NCBI GenBank assembly: GCA_021784595.1
Contig: JAJYHT010000018.1
Span: 1 to 35,662, forward strand
From: Bacillota bacterium
GTDB taxonomy: Bacteria > Bacillota > Sulfobacillia > Sulfobacillales > Sulfobacillaceae
Direction: 5' to 3'
DNA: 35,662 nucleotides
In this document: one piece after another, positions 7,312-15,836 of the stretch
Layout of the letters: the number at the start of each line of letters is the position of its first letter
Numbering within the stretch: the first letter of the stretch is position 1
Notes under the pieces: generated by a model
Databases searched by the model: none
What the model was told of the DNA's origin: nothing
The model's input: only the letters and a program-made list of their open reading frames with translations
Program-made: the position numbers and the translations under genes

Positions 7312-8517
7312 ATGGAACCGATGGAAATACCCGTCTTGAAAGGCGGCACCAAGGTAGCGACCTCCCGCGTGTTTGATCGTGATCCCGATACTGTGCCCGA
7401 GGAAGATTTGCGTGAAGCTATATGGGCGTTGGGCCGCGAAGGCGAGTGGATTGTGCAGCCGGTTCCAGAACCATATTATCTTGCACCCACAAAATATGGC
7501 CGTTTGAAGAAAATTCCGCTTGAGCACACCTGGCATCACAAAAGCTGTGGTCAATGTGGGCATATTCCCGGCTATTCGACCTCGATTTTTTGGCTGAACC
7601 GTCTGTTGGGCTACGATTACTTTGACCCCCGCGACCAGACGTCGTGCACCGCTTGGAACTATTACGCCTCAGCAACATCCAATCAGGTTGCCCAAGCCGC
7701 GGTGGCTATGCGCAATTTTTCCGCTGCGTATGAATCTGGATATTTTCCCATGATTCATTGCGGAACGAGTTTCGGCCACTACAAAGAGGTGCGCCACGAA
7801 TTGGTGCATGATGCCAAATTGCGTCGTCAGGTGCGGGCCATTATGGACAAACTGGGCCGACCCTTTGTGATGCCGGAAGAAATTGTGCATTACAGCGAAT
7901 GGATGTATGCGATTCGTGACGAATTGAAAAACCGTGTTCAGTACGATTTGTCGAACATTACAGCCACGGTCCATCCTGCGTGCCACTATTACAAACTGCA
8001 AACCGGAGACGCCATTTATGACCCTGAGATATATGGTGGACAGCGGACCGCAGCCGTTACCGGGGTAGTGCAAACCTTAGGCGCCACCGTAGCCGACTAT
8101 TCTAGTTGGTACGATTGTTGCGGATTTGGGTTTCGGCACATCTTGGTGCAAAGAGACTTTACCCGAAGTTTCGCCACCTTGCGAAAAATTGAGGTGATGA
8201 AGGAAGAGGCCAATCCCGACGTGGTCTTAACGCATGACACAGGCTGTGTGACTTCGCTGGACAAAAGCCAATTTGCCGCGCAAGCCCACAATCGCAATGT
8301 CGGAGTCCCGGTCATGTCAGAATCTCAATTTGCTGCGATTGCTGTTGGCGCGCACCCGTTTCGGGTAGCGCAGCTCCACTGGCACTCTGTTGATTATCGG
8401 CCCTTGCTCAGCAAAATGGGGATTGATCCAGAAAAAGCGTGGATGGAATTCCAAGGTGACTTGGAGCAAATCAAGAGCGGAGCCATGGACTACCTAACGT
8501 GGGAGCACGTGCTCTAG
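7312..8517 (+). CDS. hdrB1: sHdrB1, heterodisulfide-reductase-like catalytic subunit
   Basis: 401 residues, ATG with AAAGGAGAG upstream. CCG-type motifs that bind non-cubane [4Fe-4S] clusters are present: Cys79/82 (SCGQCGH), Cys112 (TSCTAWNYY), Cys150 (IHCGTSFGHY), Cys224 (HPACHYYK), Cys269-Cys270 (DCCGFGFRH) and Cys312 (TGCVTSLDK). The last motif reads CxxS instead of the CxxC common in HdrB. In methanogen HdrB these clusters split disulfides; in sHdr they are thought to act on lipoate-bound sulfur. It is tightly packed between hdrC1 and hdrA (24-base gap). Confidence 0.92.
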   Translation: MEPMEIPVLKGGTKVATSRVFDRDPDTVPEEDLREAIWALGREGEWIVQPVPEPYYLAPTKYGRLKKIPLEHTWHHKSCGQCGHIPGYSTSIFWLNRLLGYDYFDPRDQTSCTAWNYYASATSNQVAQAAVAMRNFSAAYESGYFPMIHCGTSFGHYKEVRHELVHDAKLRRQVRAIMDKLGRPFVMPEEIVHYSEWMYAIRDELKNRVQYDLSNITATVHPACHYYKLQTGDAIYDPEIYGGQRTAAVTGVVQTLGATVADYSSWYDCCGFGFRHILVQRDFTRSFATLRKIEVMKEEANPDVVLTHDTGCVTSLDKSQFAAQAHNRNVGVPVMSESQFAAIAVGAHPFRVAQLHWHSVDYRPLLSKMGIDPEKAWMEFQGDLEQIKSGAMDYLTWEHVL

Positions 8518-8541
8518 ACAAAAATGGAGGGAAGGGCGATT

Positions 8542-9609
8542 ATGGCTGGTTCAGATACCGTATTGATTGTGGGAGCGGGACCGGGTGGGATCGAAGCCGC
8601 TCGAGGAGTGGCCGACCTTGGCAAACGTGCTCTCCTGGTTGAGACAAAAGGCGATATTGGGGGCACCCCCTACGAGTATTATGCCACCTTAACACCCGAT
8701 TTGCGCGAAACTCATGAAGCGATGCATGAGATGGTGACTGCAGTAAAAGAACATCCGTTGATTGACTTGCGATTGAATACTCGGGTTGTCAATAGCGAGG
8801 GAGAGATCGGCCACTTCAAGGTGACACTGCAGGATGAGTCCGGGTCGCGAACCGAGGAAGAGGTGGGCGCTATTGTTGTCGCCACAGGATTCCAGCACTT
8901 TGATCCAGGGCGGGAGACCCAGATGTACGGGTACTACGAGTACGATGATGTGCTGACTCTGGTAGATGCCGAGCAAATGTTCAAAGCGGGACGAATTGTC
9001 CGGCCCTCCAACGGCGAAGTTCCGGAACGGGTAGCCTTTATTCAGTGCGTGGGATCGCGGGACCGTCAAATCGGCAATCAGTGGTGTTCCAAAGTGTGTT
9101 GCGGTATTGCATCCAAACAGTCTATCGAAATTAAGCGGATGTTGCCGAATGCGAAAGTCTTCATCTTCTATATCGACATGCGGATGTACGGATTTTGGGA
9201 AGACATGATTTATTGGAAGGCGCAAGAGGAGTACAAGGTCAACTATATTCGCGGGATTGTCACTGAAATCATTCGGAAAGGAGATAAATTGCTGATCAAA
9301 GGGGAAGACACCACCATGGGGCGGCCGATGGAGGTGCTAATGGACATGGTGATTTTGTCAGTGGGTATGGAGCCGTCGAAAGGCACGCTGGAAATGGCCA
9401 ACATTTTCAATCTGCCGCGTGAAGAGCATGGATTTATTGCCACCAAAGACGGTGGTCCTTTGGACACGGTCTCCACCAAAGTGCCAGGCATATTCCTAGC
9501 GGGAGCCGCAGCAGGACCTAAAGACATTGAAGATACGGTCTCGATGGGTGGTGCAGCAGCCATGAAAGCGGTGGCAACCTTAAATCGGCTAGCGCTTGAA
9601 GTGGGATGA
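8542..9609 (+). CDS. hdrA: sHdrA, FAD-binding subunit
   Basis: 355 residues from ATG at 8542, with AGGGAAGGG upstream; an in-frame ATG at 8524 has no site. A Rossmann FAD motif opens the protein (VLIVGAGPGGIEAARG, GxGxxG at residues 11-16), followed by the second nucleotide segment IVVATGF, the HdrA cysteine signature IQCVGSRD...WCSKVCC and the C-terminal PGIFLAGAAAGPKDI flavin-contact block. At about 355 residues it is the short sHdr form, without the extra ferredoxin and thioredoxin-reductase-like domains of methanogen HdrA. It overlaps the next gene by four bases (ATGA). Confidence 0.93.
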   Translation: MAGSDTVLIVGAGPGGIEAARGVADLGKRALLVETKGDIGGTPYEYYATLTPDLRETHEAMHEMVTAVKEHPLIDLRLNTRVVNSEGEIGHFKVTLQDESGSRTEEEVGAIVVATGFQHFDPGRETQMYGYYEYDDVLTLVDAEQMFKAGRIVRPSNGEVPERVAFIQCVGSRDRQIGNQWCSKVCCGIASKQSIEIKRMLPNAKVFIFYIDMRMYGFWEDMIYWKAQEEYKVNYIRGIVTEIIRKGDKLLIKGEDTTMGRPMEVLMDMVILSVGMEPSKGTLEMANIFNLPREEHGFIATKDGGPLDTVSTKVPGIFLAGAAAGPKDIEDTVSMGGAAAMKAVATLNRLALEVG

Positions 9610-10331
9610 TGACGCCGGTAATAGATGCCGAAGCGGTCAAAGAATTTCTCGACAAAGCCGAGCCATTTTTAACGTCGGATATGCTGCATCACTGGGATGT
9701 AACGTTGCTAGCGCGTCAGCAAAAACTAACCGAGATACTCTTCAAACCATCTCTAAATTCGAACGCCCGTATCAAAAGTCTATCAGCATTGGTTGCCAGT
9801 ACGGCCAGGCTTTCAGAAGACGCATTAATACCGTGGATGCCTGTGATGCAAAGAGTTCTCGATCTGACTATCGACGATGTTCAGGCCGTTGTGCCTTACA
9901 TCGGAGGATTGGACTCGGCTCCGAGTTGGTTGTGGGAATGGGCAACTTTTTGGGGATTTACCATCGATCCCGTCCAGCATCCATGGTGGAGCCGATGGCT
10001 CTATTCCCCAGACAGCCGCACCGGTTCGATGGCGTTGGTGATGATGGACCCTGAGCAGCTCAGCAGCACGGCAGACGAGTTGTATCAGCAGTTAAGCATG
10101 GGAGTCACGTTTTACGTGAGTGTGCTGGAATCGACCAGACGATTCAATGTGGTTTCGGATCGGTTTCGTGGCTGGATTGGCCTTGCCTGCACTTATGCGG
10201 TCTATATGTTCACGATGGCATCCTGGCGACTCACCACGGAGTTTACCCAAGTCATGCCGCCATTTCCCAAGGTGGTTCAAAGTCTTCTTGGGATTCATAG
10301 ATGGGAGGGATCCGTCTTTGCAAAAGGCTAA
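9606..10331 (+). CDS. conserved hypothetical protein of sHdr clusters ('hyp')
   Basis: 241 residues, starting inside the hdrA stop codon (ATGA overlap). It has no cysteine motif, so it is not an Fe-S carrier. It is rich in Trp and aromatic residues (WLWEWATFWGF, HPWWSRWLY) and has one hydrophobic helix near residues 195-210. A gene of unknown function at exactly this place, between hdrA and hdrC2, is a known part of sHdr operons, and this one is assigned by position and size. It may be a structural subunit of the complex. It overlaps the fused hdrC2-hdrB2 gene by 14 bases. Confidence 0.75.
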   Translation: MMTPVIDAEAVKEFLDKAEPFLTSDMLHHWDVTLLARQQKLTEILFKPSLNSNARIKSLSALVASTARLSEDALIPWMPVMQRVLDLTIDDVQAVVPYIGGLDSAPSWLWEWATFWGFTIDPVQHPWWSRWLYSPDSRTGSMALVMMDPEQLSSTADELYQQLSMGVTFYVSVLESTRRFNVVSDRFRGWIGLACTYAVYMFTMASWRLTTEFTQVMPPFPKVVQSLLGIHRWEGSVFAKG

Positions 10332-11580
10332 ATCTATTGAACTGGAGGTTGCGGTAGTCAATGGCATCGAATTGCCGGGGCATTGGAACCGCATGTTCGA
10401 ACCTCGTGTGATTTCGGAGTATGACTTGTCAGTGCTTGATCAAGTCACCAGCATACCTGGCGCAGAGTCGCTCGGATACTGCTATCAATGCGGCAAATGC
10501 ACCGCCGTGTGCCCCGTTGAGACCGTGGGGGATTACTCACCTCGCAAGATATTTCGAAAAACACAACTCGGCGTGTCTTTGATGGATAGTCCAGACTTAT
10601 GGCTTTGTACCACGTGCCGCAATTGTTTACGGGTCTGTCCCAAAGAAGTCAACATGATTGACATTATGCCAGCAGTGCGGGAGCAGGCGGTGCTCGAAGG
10701 TAAGGCACCGGCAGAGTTGCTGACCGCGTTTGAGAATACGGCACGCTATGGCAATCCGTTGGGGGAACCGCCACGCAAGCGCACTGAATGGGTGAAAAGC
10801 GCTGAAGTTCCGGTCCCGGTGATGTCCCAGGTGAAGGCACCGGTCGACGTGTTATGGTTTGTAGAATGCTACCCCTCGTATCATCCACGAGGCAAGGATG
10901 CCTCGGTTGCCCTTGCGCGCCTATTCAACGCACTAGGCGTCGAGTTCGGTATTTTAGGCACCGAGGAAAAGTGTTCGGGAGACTCACAAAGAATGGCTGG
11001 CGAAAAAGGGCTGTTCGAGATGTTAGCCGAACACAACATCAAGATGCTGTCGAAGTATCAGTTCAACCAAATCGTGGTTACTGACCCTCATGCATTTAAT
11101 GCGTTCCTGCACGAGTATCCCAAATATGGCGGCCAATGGCCGGTGCAGCATTACACGCAATTTTTGGCTCCGCTGATCGACCAAATGCATTTGACCCGTC
11201 CCTTAAACAAAAAGGTAACGTTCCATGATCCGTGTTACCTAGGCCGGCACAACGGTGAATACGAGGCGCCGAGGGATCTCTTGAAAGCCATTCCGGGACT
11301 GGATTTAGTGGAGATGGGTCACTGCCGGGAAACCGCTTATTGCTGCGGGGGAGGCGGTGGTGGCATGTGGCTTGATAGTTTTACCCGGGACTATACCAGT
11401 CAACGTCTTTCGGAGAAGCGAGTGCTGGAAGCGGTGGAATATGGAGCGGACATTTTAGCAGTCACCTGTCCCTATGAAGTCTCCCGGTTTGAGGATGCAG
11501 TCAAGTCGACAGGAAATGGGGGCCGGCTTGAGGTCAAAGATATTGCTGAATTGCTGGCTTATTCAGCGGAGTTGATTTGA
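10318..11580 (+). CDS. fused sHdrC2-HdrB2 subunit (HdrB3/HdrD-like)
   Basis: 420 residues from TTG at 10318, with GGGAGGG eight bases upstream; the longer frame to 10120 only shadows the hyp gene. The N-terminal HdrC part has two [4Fe-4S] sites, Cys55/58/61/65 (CYQCGKCTAVCP) and Cys97/100/103/107 (CTTCRNCLRVCP). The C-terminal HdrB part carries one full CCG motif: HDPCYLGRH, AYCCGGGGGGMW and VTCPYEVS. The first CCG motif is degenerate (ECYPSYHP, then EEKCSGD, with CSG replacing CCG). Separate hdrC2 and hdrB2 genes are usual in proteobacterial sHdr operons. The fusion with downstream etfAB matches what I recall as the second sHdr operon type. It is strongly similar to the soluble half of the membrane protein at 13356-15353. 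Confidence 0.88.
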   Translation: MQKAKSIELEVAVVNGIELPGHWNRMFEPRVISEYDLSVLDQVTSIPGAESLGYCYQCGKCTAVCPVETVGDYSPRKIFRKTQLGVSLMDSPDLWLCTTCRNCLRVCPKEVNMIDIMPAVREQAVLEGKAPAELLTAFENTARYGNPLGEPPRKRTEWVKSAEVPVPVMSQVKAPVDVLWFVECYPSYHPRGKDASVALARLFNALGVEFGILGTEEKCSGDSQRMAGEKGLFEMLAEHNIKMLSKYQFNQIVVTDPHAFNAFLHEYPKYGGQWPVQHYTQFLAPLIDQMHLTRPLNKKVTFHDPCYLGRHNGEYEAPRDLLKAIPGLDLVEMGHCRETAYCCGGGGGGMWLDSFTRDYTSQRLSEKRVLEAVEYGADILAVTCPYEVSRFEDAVKSTGNGGRLEVKDIAELLAYSAELI

Positions 11581-11629
11581 GCCGACTCACTCTGATGGAA
11601 AAATTCGTACCCCATGAAGGAGGTTCCTA

Positions 11630-12397
11630 ATGCGTATTTTGGTATTGACCAAATCGGTTCCTGACTTGGTTGAGGAACTGGTTTTAGACGAAGACAGCGG
11701 GGAGCTGCTCCATGATGAGATGACCTATGTGCCCAGCGAGTGGGATGATCATGCGGTGGAAGAAGCACTGTTGATAAAAGAGGACTCGAATGCCGACGTC
11801 ACGGTATTGGCTGTGGATACAGGAGACGTGGACAACATGCTGTTTACGGCGTTGGCTAAAGGAGCAGACCGGGCAATCAAGCTCCAAGGGGATTTCGACT
11901 TGTCGACATCCAACCGTAAACGGGCACAGGCGATCGCGCACTATGTGAAGGAAAACCCTTACGATCTGATTTTATCCGGGGTTCAAGCCATTGATGACAT
12001 CGATGGCCAAATTCCTGCCATGGTGGCTGGCCTGTTGGGGATGCCCCATGCTTCCGTGGTGACCGATGTCCGGCTAGATGGCGACCGTGTTCATTTTCAT
12101 CAAGAGTATGGGGGAGGGCTTCAGGCCGAACTGGCTAGTCAGACGCCGGTTGTGTTGGGGATTCAAGCGGCGCGCAAGCCACCCCGATACGCCTCGATAG
12201 CTAAGGTGCGTCAGATGATGAAGTCTTCTGTTTTGGAAGAGGTTGAAGTAGCTGTCGAGGAAGTGCCGGAATTGGAGATTCGACGATTCTTCAAGCCAGT
12301 GGCCGCGGGCCATGCCGAAATGATTGATGGGGACGCGGAGGAAGTCGCCGAGCGGATTGTCTCTATATTAAAAGAACGTAATTTGGTAAGGGGGTAA
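11630..12397 (+). CDS. etfB: electron transfer flavoprotein beta subunit
   Basis: 255 residues, ATG with GAAGGAGG upstream. Typical EtfB layout: MRILVLTKSVPD start, DDHAVEEALLIKE, ADVTVLAVDTG, ALAKGADRAIKL, then the nucleotide-binding segment LILSGVQAIDDIDGQIPAMVA and the PPRYASIAKVRQM recognition region. EtfAB heterodimers carry FAD (and AMP or a second FAD) and shuttle electrons between dehydrogenases and a quinone reductase. Its place directly behind the sHdr subunits and ahead of a membrane ETF oxidoreductase suggests that it accepts electrons from sHdr. It lies five bases before etfA. Confidence 0.95.
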   Translation: MRILVLTKSVPDLVEELVLDEDSGELLHDEMTYVPSEWDDHAVEEALLIKEDSNADVTVLAVDTGDVDNMLFTALAKGADRAIKLQGDFDLSTSNRKRAQAIAHYVKENPYDLILSGVQAIDDIDGQIPAMVAGLLGMPHASVVTDVRLDGDRVHFHQEYGGGLQAELASQTPVVLGIQAARKPPRYASIAKVRQMMKSSVLEEVEVAVEEVPELEIRRFFKPVAAGHAEMIDGDAEEVAERIVSILKERNLVRG

Positions 12398-12402
12398 AAC
12401 GA

Positions 12403-13353
12403 GTGGGTCCGATACTGGTGGTGGCGGAATTTACAGAAGGCGAGTTGTCTGATACCAGTCGAGAACTCTTGACCAAGGCGCGAGAATTGGCGCAATCCCT
12501 CGGCTCGGAAGTGATAGCGGTAGGCTTTGGATCTCATGCAGAGCACGCGATGGCCAATGCGGATGCGGATCGCGCGGTAGCGATAACCGGGCTAGGGTTG
12601 GACCAATATCTTCCGCTTACTTACGAACGCACATTGTCTCAGATTGTGTCGGAGTATCACCCCCTACTGACCATGGTGGCAAATTCTACTATGGGACTGG
12701 ATTTGGGAGCTGGAGTAGCGGCGGCTCAGCACATGCCGGTGATTGCCTATTGCAACGGGCTACACACTGACGCAGAGGATATTGTGGCGCAGTGCCAGGC
12801 TTTTGCTGGGAAATTGCTGGCTGAGGTGGCGGTACCGGCCGGTGGTGCTGTAATCACAGTGTTGCCGGGATCCTTTGGGTCGTCTGGCACCAGCGGCCAT
12901 CCTGAAGTCACGGTGATGGCAGTAGATTCTGTGCCAGGGATGGACGTTGTGAAAATTTTAGAGCCGGAAAAGGGCGACGTGGACATTACCCGGGCCGATA
13001 TTCTGGTAAGTGTCGGTCGGGGGATAGGAGATCCAGAAAACCTGGGACTGGCGCAAGAACTAGCCGAGGCTATTGGGGGAGTAGTCAGTTGCTCGCGCCC
13101 GGTAGTGGATGCTGGATGGCTGCCTAAGGCACGACAGGTGGGAAAGTCTGGTCAAACCGTCAAGCCCAAATTATATTTGGCGTTGGGAATCAGCGGGGCA
13201 CCGGAGCATTTGCAAGGCATGAAGGATGCCGACCTCATTATTGCTGCCAATACCGATGAATCCTCTTCAATTATGGAAGTGGCTCATTATGGCACTACCG
13301 TGGATATCTTGGATTTGATGCCTGCGTTAGCTGAACGGTTGAGGGGGGAGTAG
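12403..13353 (+). CDS. etfA: electron transfer flavoprotein alpha subunit
   Basis: 316 residues, GTG start with GGGGGT about seven bases upstream, overlapping the end of etfB's site. The N-terminal alpha/beta domain begins MGPILVVAEFTEGEL. The C-terminal FAD domain is easily seen: GRGIGDPENL, SRPVVDAGWLPKARQVG, KSGQTVKPKLYLALGISG and a final AANTDESSSIMEVAHYG. The usual 'INKD..APIF' appears as ANTDESSSIM, a divergence close to the flavin that could change its redox potential. The stop is followed within three bases by the next start, so the three genes are translationally coupled. Confidence 0.95.
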   Translation: MGPILVVAEFTEGELSDTSRELLTKARELAQSLGSEVIAVGFGSHAEHAMANADADRAVAITGLGLDQYLPLTYERTLSQIVSEYHPLLTMVANSTMGLDLGAGVAAAQHMPVIAYCNGLHTDAEDIVAQCQAFAGKLLAEVAVPAGGAVITVLPGSFGSSGTSGHPEVTVMAVDSVPGMDVVKILEPEKGDVDITRADILVSVGRGIGDPENLGLAQELAEAIGGVVSCSRPVVDAGWLPKARQVGKSGQTVKPKLYLALGISGAPEHLQGMKDADLIIAANTDESSSIMEVAHYGTTVDILDLMPALAERLRGE

Positions 13354-13355
13354 CG

Positions 13356-15353
13356 TTGGCGCTGCGCGATGTTTTAATGGCGGCTACAATCATTATGTTT
13401 GTGGCCGCCGGCGCCATTTTTTCCCGGCGCTTTTGGAATATCTACCAAGTGATGAAAAAGTCGCGTCCCACCAATCGGTCTGATCGCTTGGGAGAGCGCT
13501 TAACGTCTACCTTTATTCAGGTATTTGCTCATAAACGCATGTTGAAGATCCGATATTCCGGCGTGCTCCACCTATTCATATTCAGTGGATTTGTGGTGTT
13601 GCTGATCGACGTGGTGGGGTCCATATTGCAACTGTTCGTTGCAGGATTTTCCATCGGGCCAGTGCTGGGCATGATAGTGGACATATGGGTCTGCCTGGTG
13701 CTTATCGGGGTGGTGATGGCCATTTATCAACGCGCCGTGATAAAACCGGAACGCTACCATGGCTCCGACGAGACGGATGGCTACATCATTTTAGGGATGA
13801 TTACCATGATTGTCATTGGTATTGCCATCCATGAATCGTTTTATCCTTATGCAGCAATACCGGTCTTTGGTGTGAAGTCGGCGCCCATCGGTGCAATGGA
13901 GTTTTTAGCCTATGGGTTGTCTCATTTGTGGGCGACACTGGGCTGGACTGCGCCTAGGGCCGCGAGTATTGGCTATGCAGTTGGTTATGCGATGGACATT
14001 TTGGTGATCTGGATATTTTTGGCCTATCTGCCATATTCGAAACATTTGCATGTTTTTCTGGCTATACCCAATATCTTTGTGCGAAAAATGCGTCCCCCCG
14101 GCGAATTGGTGCCTTCTCCAGTGCCGGAAGAAGGGATCGCCATTAGAAGTTTTGGGGACTTATCGTGGAAAGATGTGATGGACCTTTATACCTGCACCGA
14201 ATGTGGACGGTGCCAGGCCGTCTGTCCTGCCCATGCGGCAGGCCAGGCTTTGTCTCCGAAGATGATCATTTTGGAGTTGCGAGAGGCGCTTAAGAAAGAA
14301 TTGGCCGGTGGCGAGCCGATTCCCTTGGCGGGAGGTGTAGTTAGTCAGGAAGAGCTGTGGGCATGCACGACTTGTGGAGCCTGCATGGAAGCGTGCCCGG
14401 TCTTTATCGAACATGTCCCCAAGATTGTAGGCATGCGGGCAGCATTGTTGGAGGATGGTGAAATTGATAAGAGCGCGCAGAAAGTCCTGGTAGGGTGGGA
14501 CCGCCAGGGGAATTCCTTTGGTCAACCGTTAAAGAAACGTCCACAATGGACTAAAGGGCTGGATGTTGCAATAAAGGATGCCCGTCGAGAACCCGTGGAT
14601 TGGCTTTGGTTTGTCGGTGACTTTGCTTCCTATGACCCTCGCTTGCAAGATCTTACGCGGCTGGTGGCGCAACTCTTGCAAAGAGCCGAGGTGGACTTTG
14701 GAATTCTCTACGATGGCGAGAGCAATTCAGGAAACGATGCACTGCGGATAGGGGAGTTTGGACTCTTCGAAGCTTTGGCGCAAAAAAACCTGGCGAAGCT
14801 GGAAGAAGCGCAATACAACATGATATTTACCACGGATCCGCATTCACTGAACGCTTTGAAAAACGAGTATGTCAAGTACGGCTTCGATCGGCCCGTTAAG
14901 CATTATACGGAGGCCTTCGTAGACTTGATTGAGGGTGGAAAGTTTGATTTGAAACCGTTGGGAATTCGAGCAACCTATCACGACCCTTGTTATCTCGGGC
15001 GATGGAACCGGATTTTTGATGCGCCGCGAGAGCTAATCAAACGCGTGGGCGTAGATTTGGTGGAAATGCCGCGCCACGGCGAGAATAGTTTTTGCTGTGG
15101 AGCGGGTGGTGGACGAATTTGGATGGAAGAAGTGGGCATCAAAGAGCGACCCGCAGATCAACGAATTAAGGAGGCGCTGACCTTAGAGGGGGTGACGCAC
15201 TTTGTGGTGGCATGTCCTAAAGATGTGGCCATGTTTACTGCAGCGGTAGCGTCGACCGGAAATGAAGGGCGGCTTCGCGTTGTCGATGTGGCTGAACTTT
15301 TGGCGGAAGCGGCGGGTCTAGGCATCCCAGACAAGTTGGTGGCAACCCGCTGA
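13356..15353 (+). CDS. membrane Fe-S ETF:(mena)quinone oxidoreductase-like protein (EMO/EtfD)
   Basis: 665 residues, TTG start with GGGGGGAG five bases upstream. An N-terminal NarI-like membrane domain has hydrophobic helices near residues 8-22, 70-95, 103-124, 143-160 and 213-226, with histidines (72, 159, 190, 230) able to bind b-type haem. Two ferredoxin sites follow (Cys280/283/286/290 and Cys337/340/343/347), then an HdrB-like domain with one complete CCG motif (HDPCYLGRW, FCCGAGGGR, VACPKDVA). This is the architecture of EMO/EtfD, which passes ETF electrons to menaquinone. In its first CCG motif the cysteines are gone (GDFASYDPR, GESNSGND). It is probably the membrane exit of the sHdr electron path. 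Confidence 0.88.
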   Translation: MALRDVLMAATIIMFVAAGAIFSRRFWNIYQVMKKSRPTNRSDRLGERLTSTFIQVFAHKRMLKIRYSGVLHLFIFSGFVVLLIDVVGSILQLFVAGFSIGPVLGMIVDIWVCLVLIGVVMAIYQRAVIKPERYHGSDETDGYIILGMITMIVIGIAIHESFYPYAAIPVFGVKSAPIGAMEFLAYGLSHLWATLGWTAPRAASIGYAVGYAMDILVIWIFLAYLPYSKHLHVFLAIPNIFVRKMRPPGELVPSPVPEEGIAIRSFGDLSWKDVMDLYTCTECGRCQAVCPAHAAGQALSPKMIILELREALKKELAGGEPIPLAGGVVSQEELWACTTCGACMEACPVFIEHVPKIVGMRAALLEDGEIDKSAQKVLVGWDRQGNSFGQPLKKRPQWTKGLDVAIKDARREPVDWLWFVGDFASYDPRLQDLTRLVAQLLQRAEVDFGILYDGESNSGNDALRIGEFGLFEALAQKNLAKLEEAQYNMIFTTDPHSLNALKNEYVKYGFDRPVKHYTEAFVDLIEGGKFDLKPLGIRATYHDPCYLGRWNRIFDAPRELIKRVGVDLVEMPRHGENSFCCGAGGGRIWMEEVGIKERPADQRIKEALTLEGVTHFVVACPKDVAMFTAAVASTGNEGRLRVVDVAELLAEAAGLGIPDKLVATR

Positions 15354-15380
15354 TGGCAGTAAATAACGGGAGGTTTTAGG

Positions 15381-15821
15381 ATGAGTGAAGTGAACGGATG
15401 TCGACTGCCTGATGACTTGTACTACTGGGTGGATAAGCATGTATGGGCCAAACCTTTAGAAGACGGGACCGTGTTGGTGGGGATGACGGACGTAGCGCAA
15501 AGCTTGGCGGGGAAGATTGTGGTGGTGAGCTTGCGCTCTTTGAATAAAACATTGGTGAGAGGCAAGAGCGCGGGGACGTTGGAGAGCGGAAAGTGGGTCG
15601 GATCCATTCCTACTCCGGTAGCCGGAACGGTGATTGCGGTCAATGAGCAGTTGAAAGGCAAGCCTAGCATTATCAACGATGACCCGTACGGAGATGGCTG
15701 GATCATCAGGGTTCAGCCGTCCAATTGGGAAAGTGACCAAGGAGAACTAGTGACGGCAGAAGTTGGTGTGCAAGCGTATCGCGATAAATTGGAAGCGGAT
15801 GGCATTCATTGCGGTGGATAG
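15381..15821 (+). CDS. lbpA1: lipoate-binding protein LbpA (GcvH-like), copy 1
   Basis: 146 residues, ATG with GGGAGG upstream. The fold is that of glycine-cleavage H protein: VLVGMTDVAQSLAGKIVVV, then the lipoyl loop TLESGKWVGSIPTPVAGTV with Lys71 as the modified residue, then INDDPYGDGWIIRVQP. LbpA proteins of sulfur oxidisers differ from GcvH and carry lipoate that binds sulfur intermediates for the sHdr complex. No gcvP or gcvT is nearby and an sHdr operon precedes it, so LbpA is the right reading. A cysteine near the C-terminus (IHCGG) is also seen in this family. Confidence 0.93.
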   Translation: MSEVNGCRLPDDLYYWVDKHVWAKPLEDGTVLVGMTDVAQSLAGKIVVVSLRSLNKTLVRGKSAGTLESGKWVGSIPTPVAGTVIAVNEQLKGKPSIINDDPYGDGWIIRVQPSNWESDQGELVTAEVGVQAYRDKLEADGIHCGG

Positions 15822-15836
15822 AAGGAGGGATCTTCG

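Noticed and set aside
10120-10317. 66-residue extension of the fused HdrC2B2 protein
   Set aside because: It runs in a different frame through the hyp gene; the TTG at 10318 has a well-placed ribosome-binding site.
13356-15353. Glycolate oxidase or succinate dehydrogenase Fe-S subunit
   Set aside because: The N-terminal haem-type membrane domain and the position after etfBA fit an ETF:quinone oxidoreductase of the EMO/EtfD kind better.
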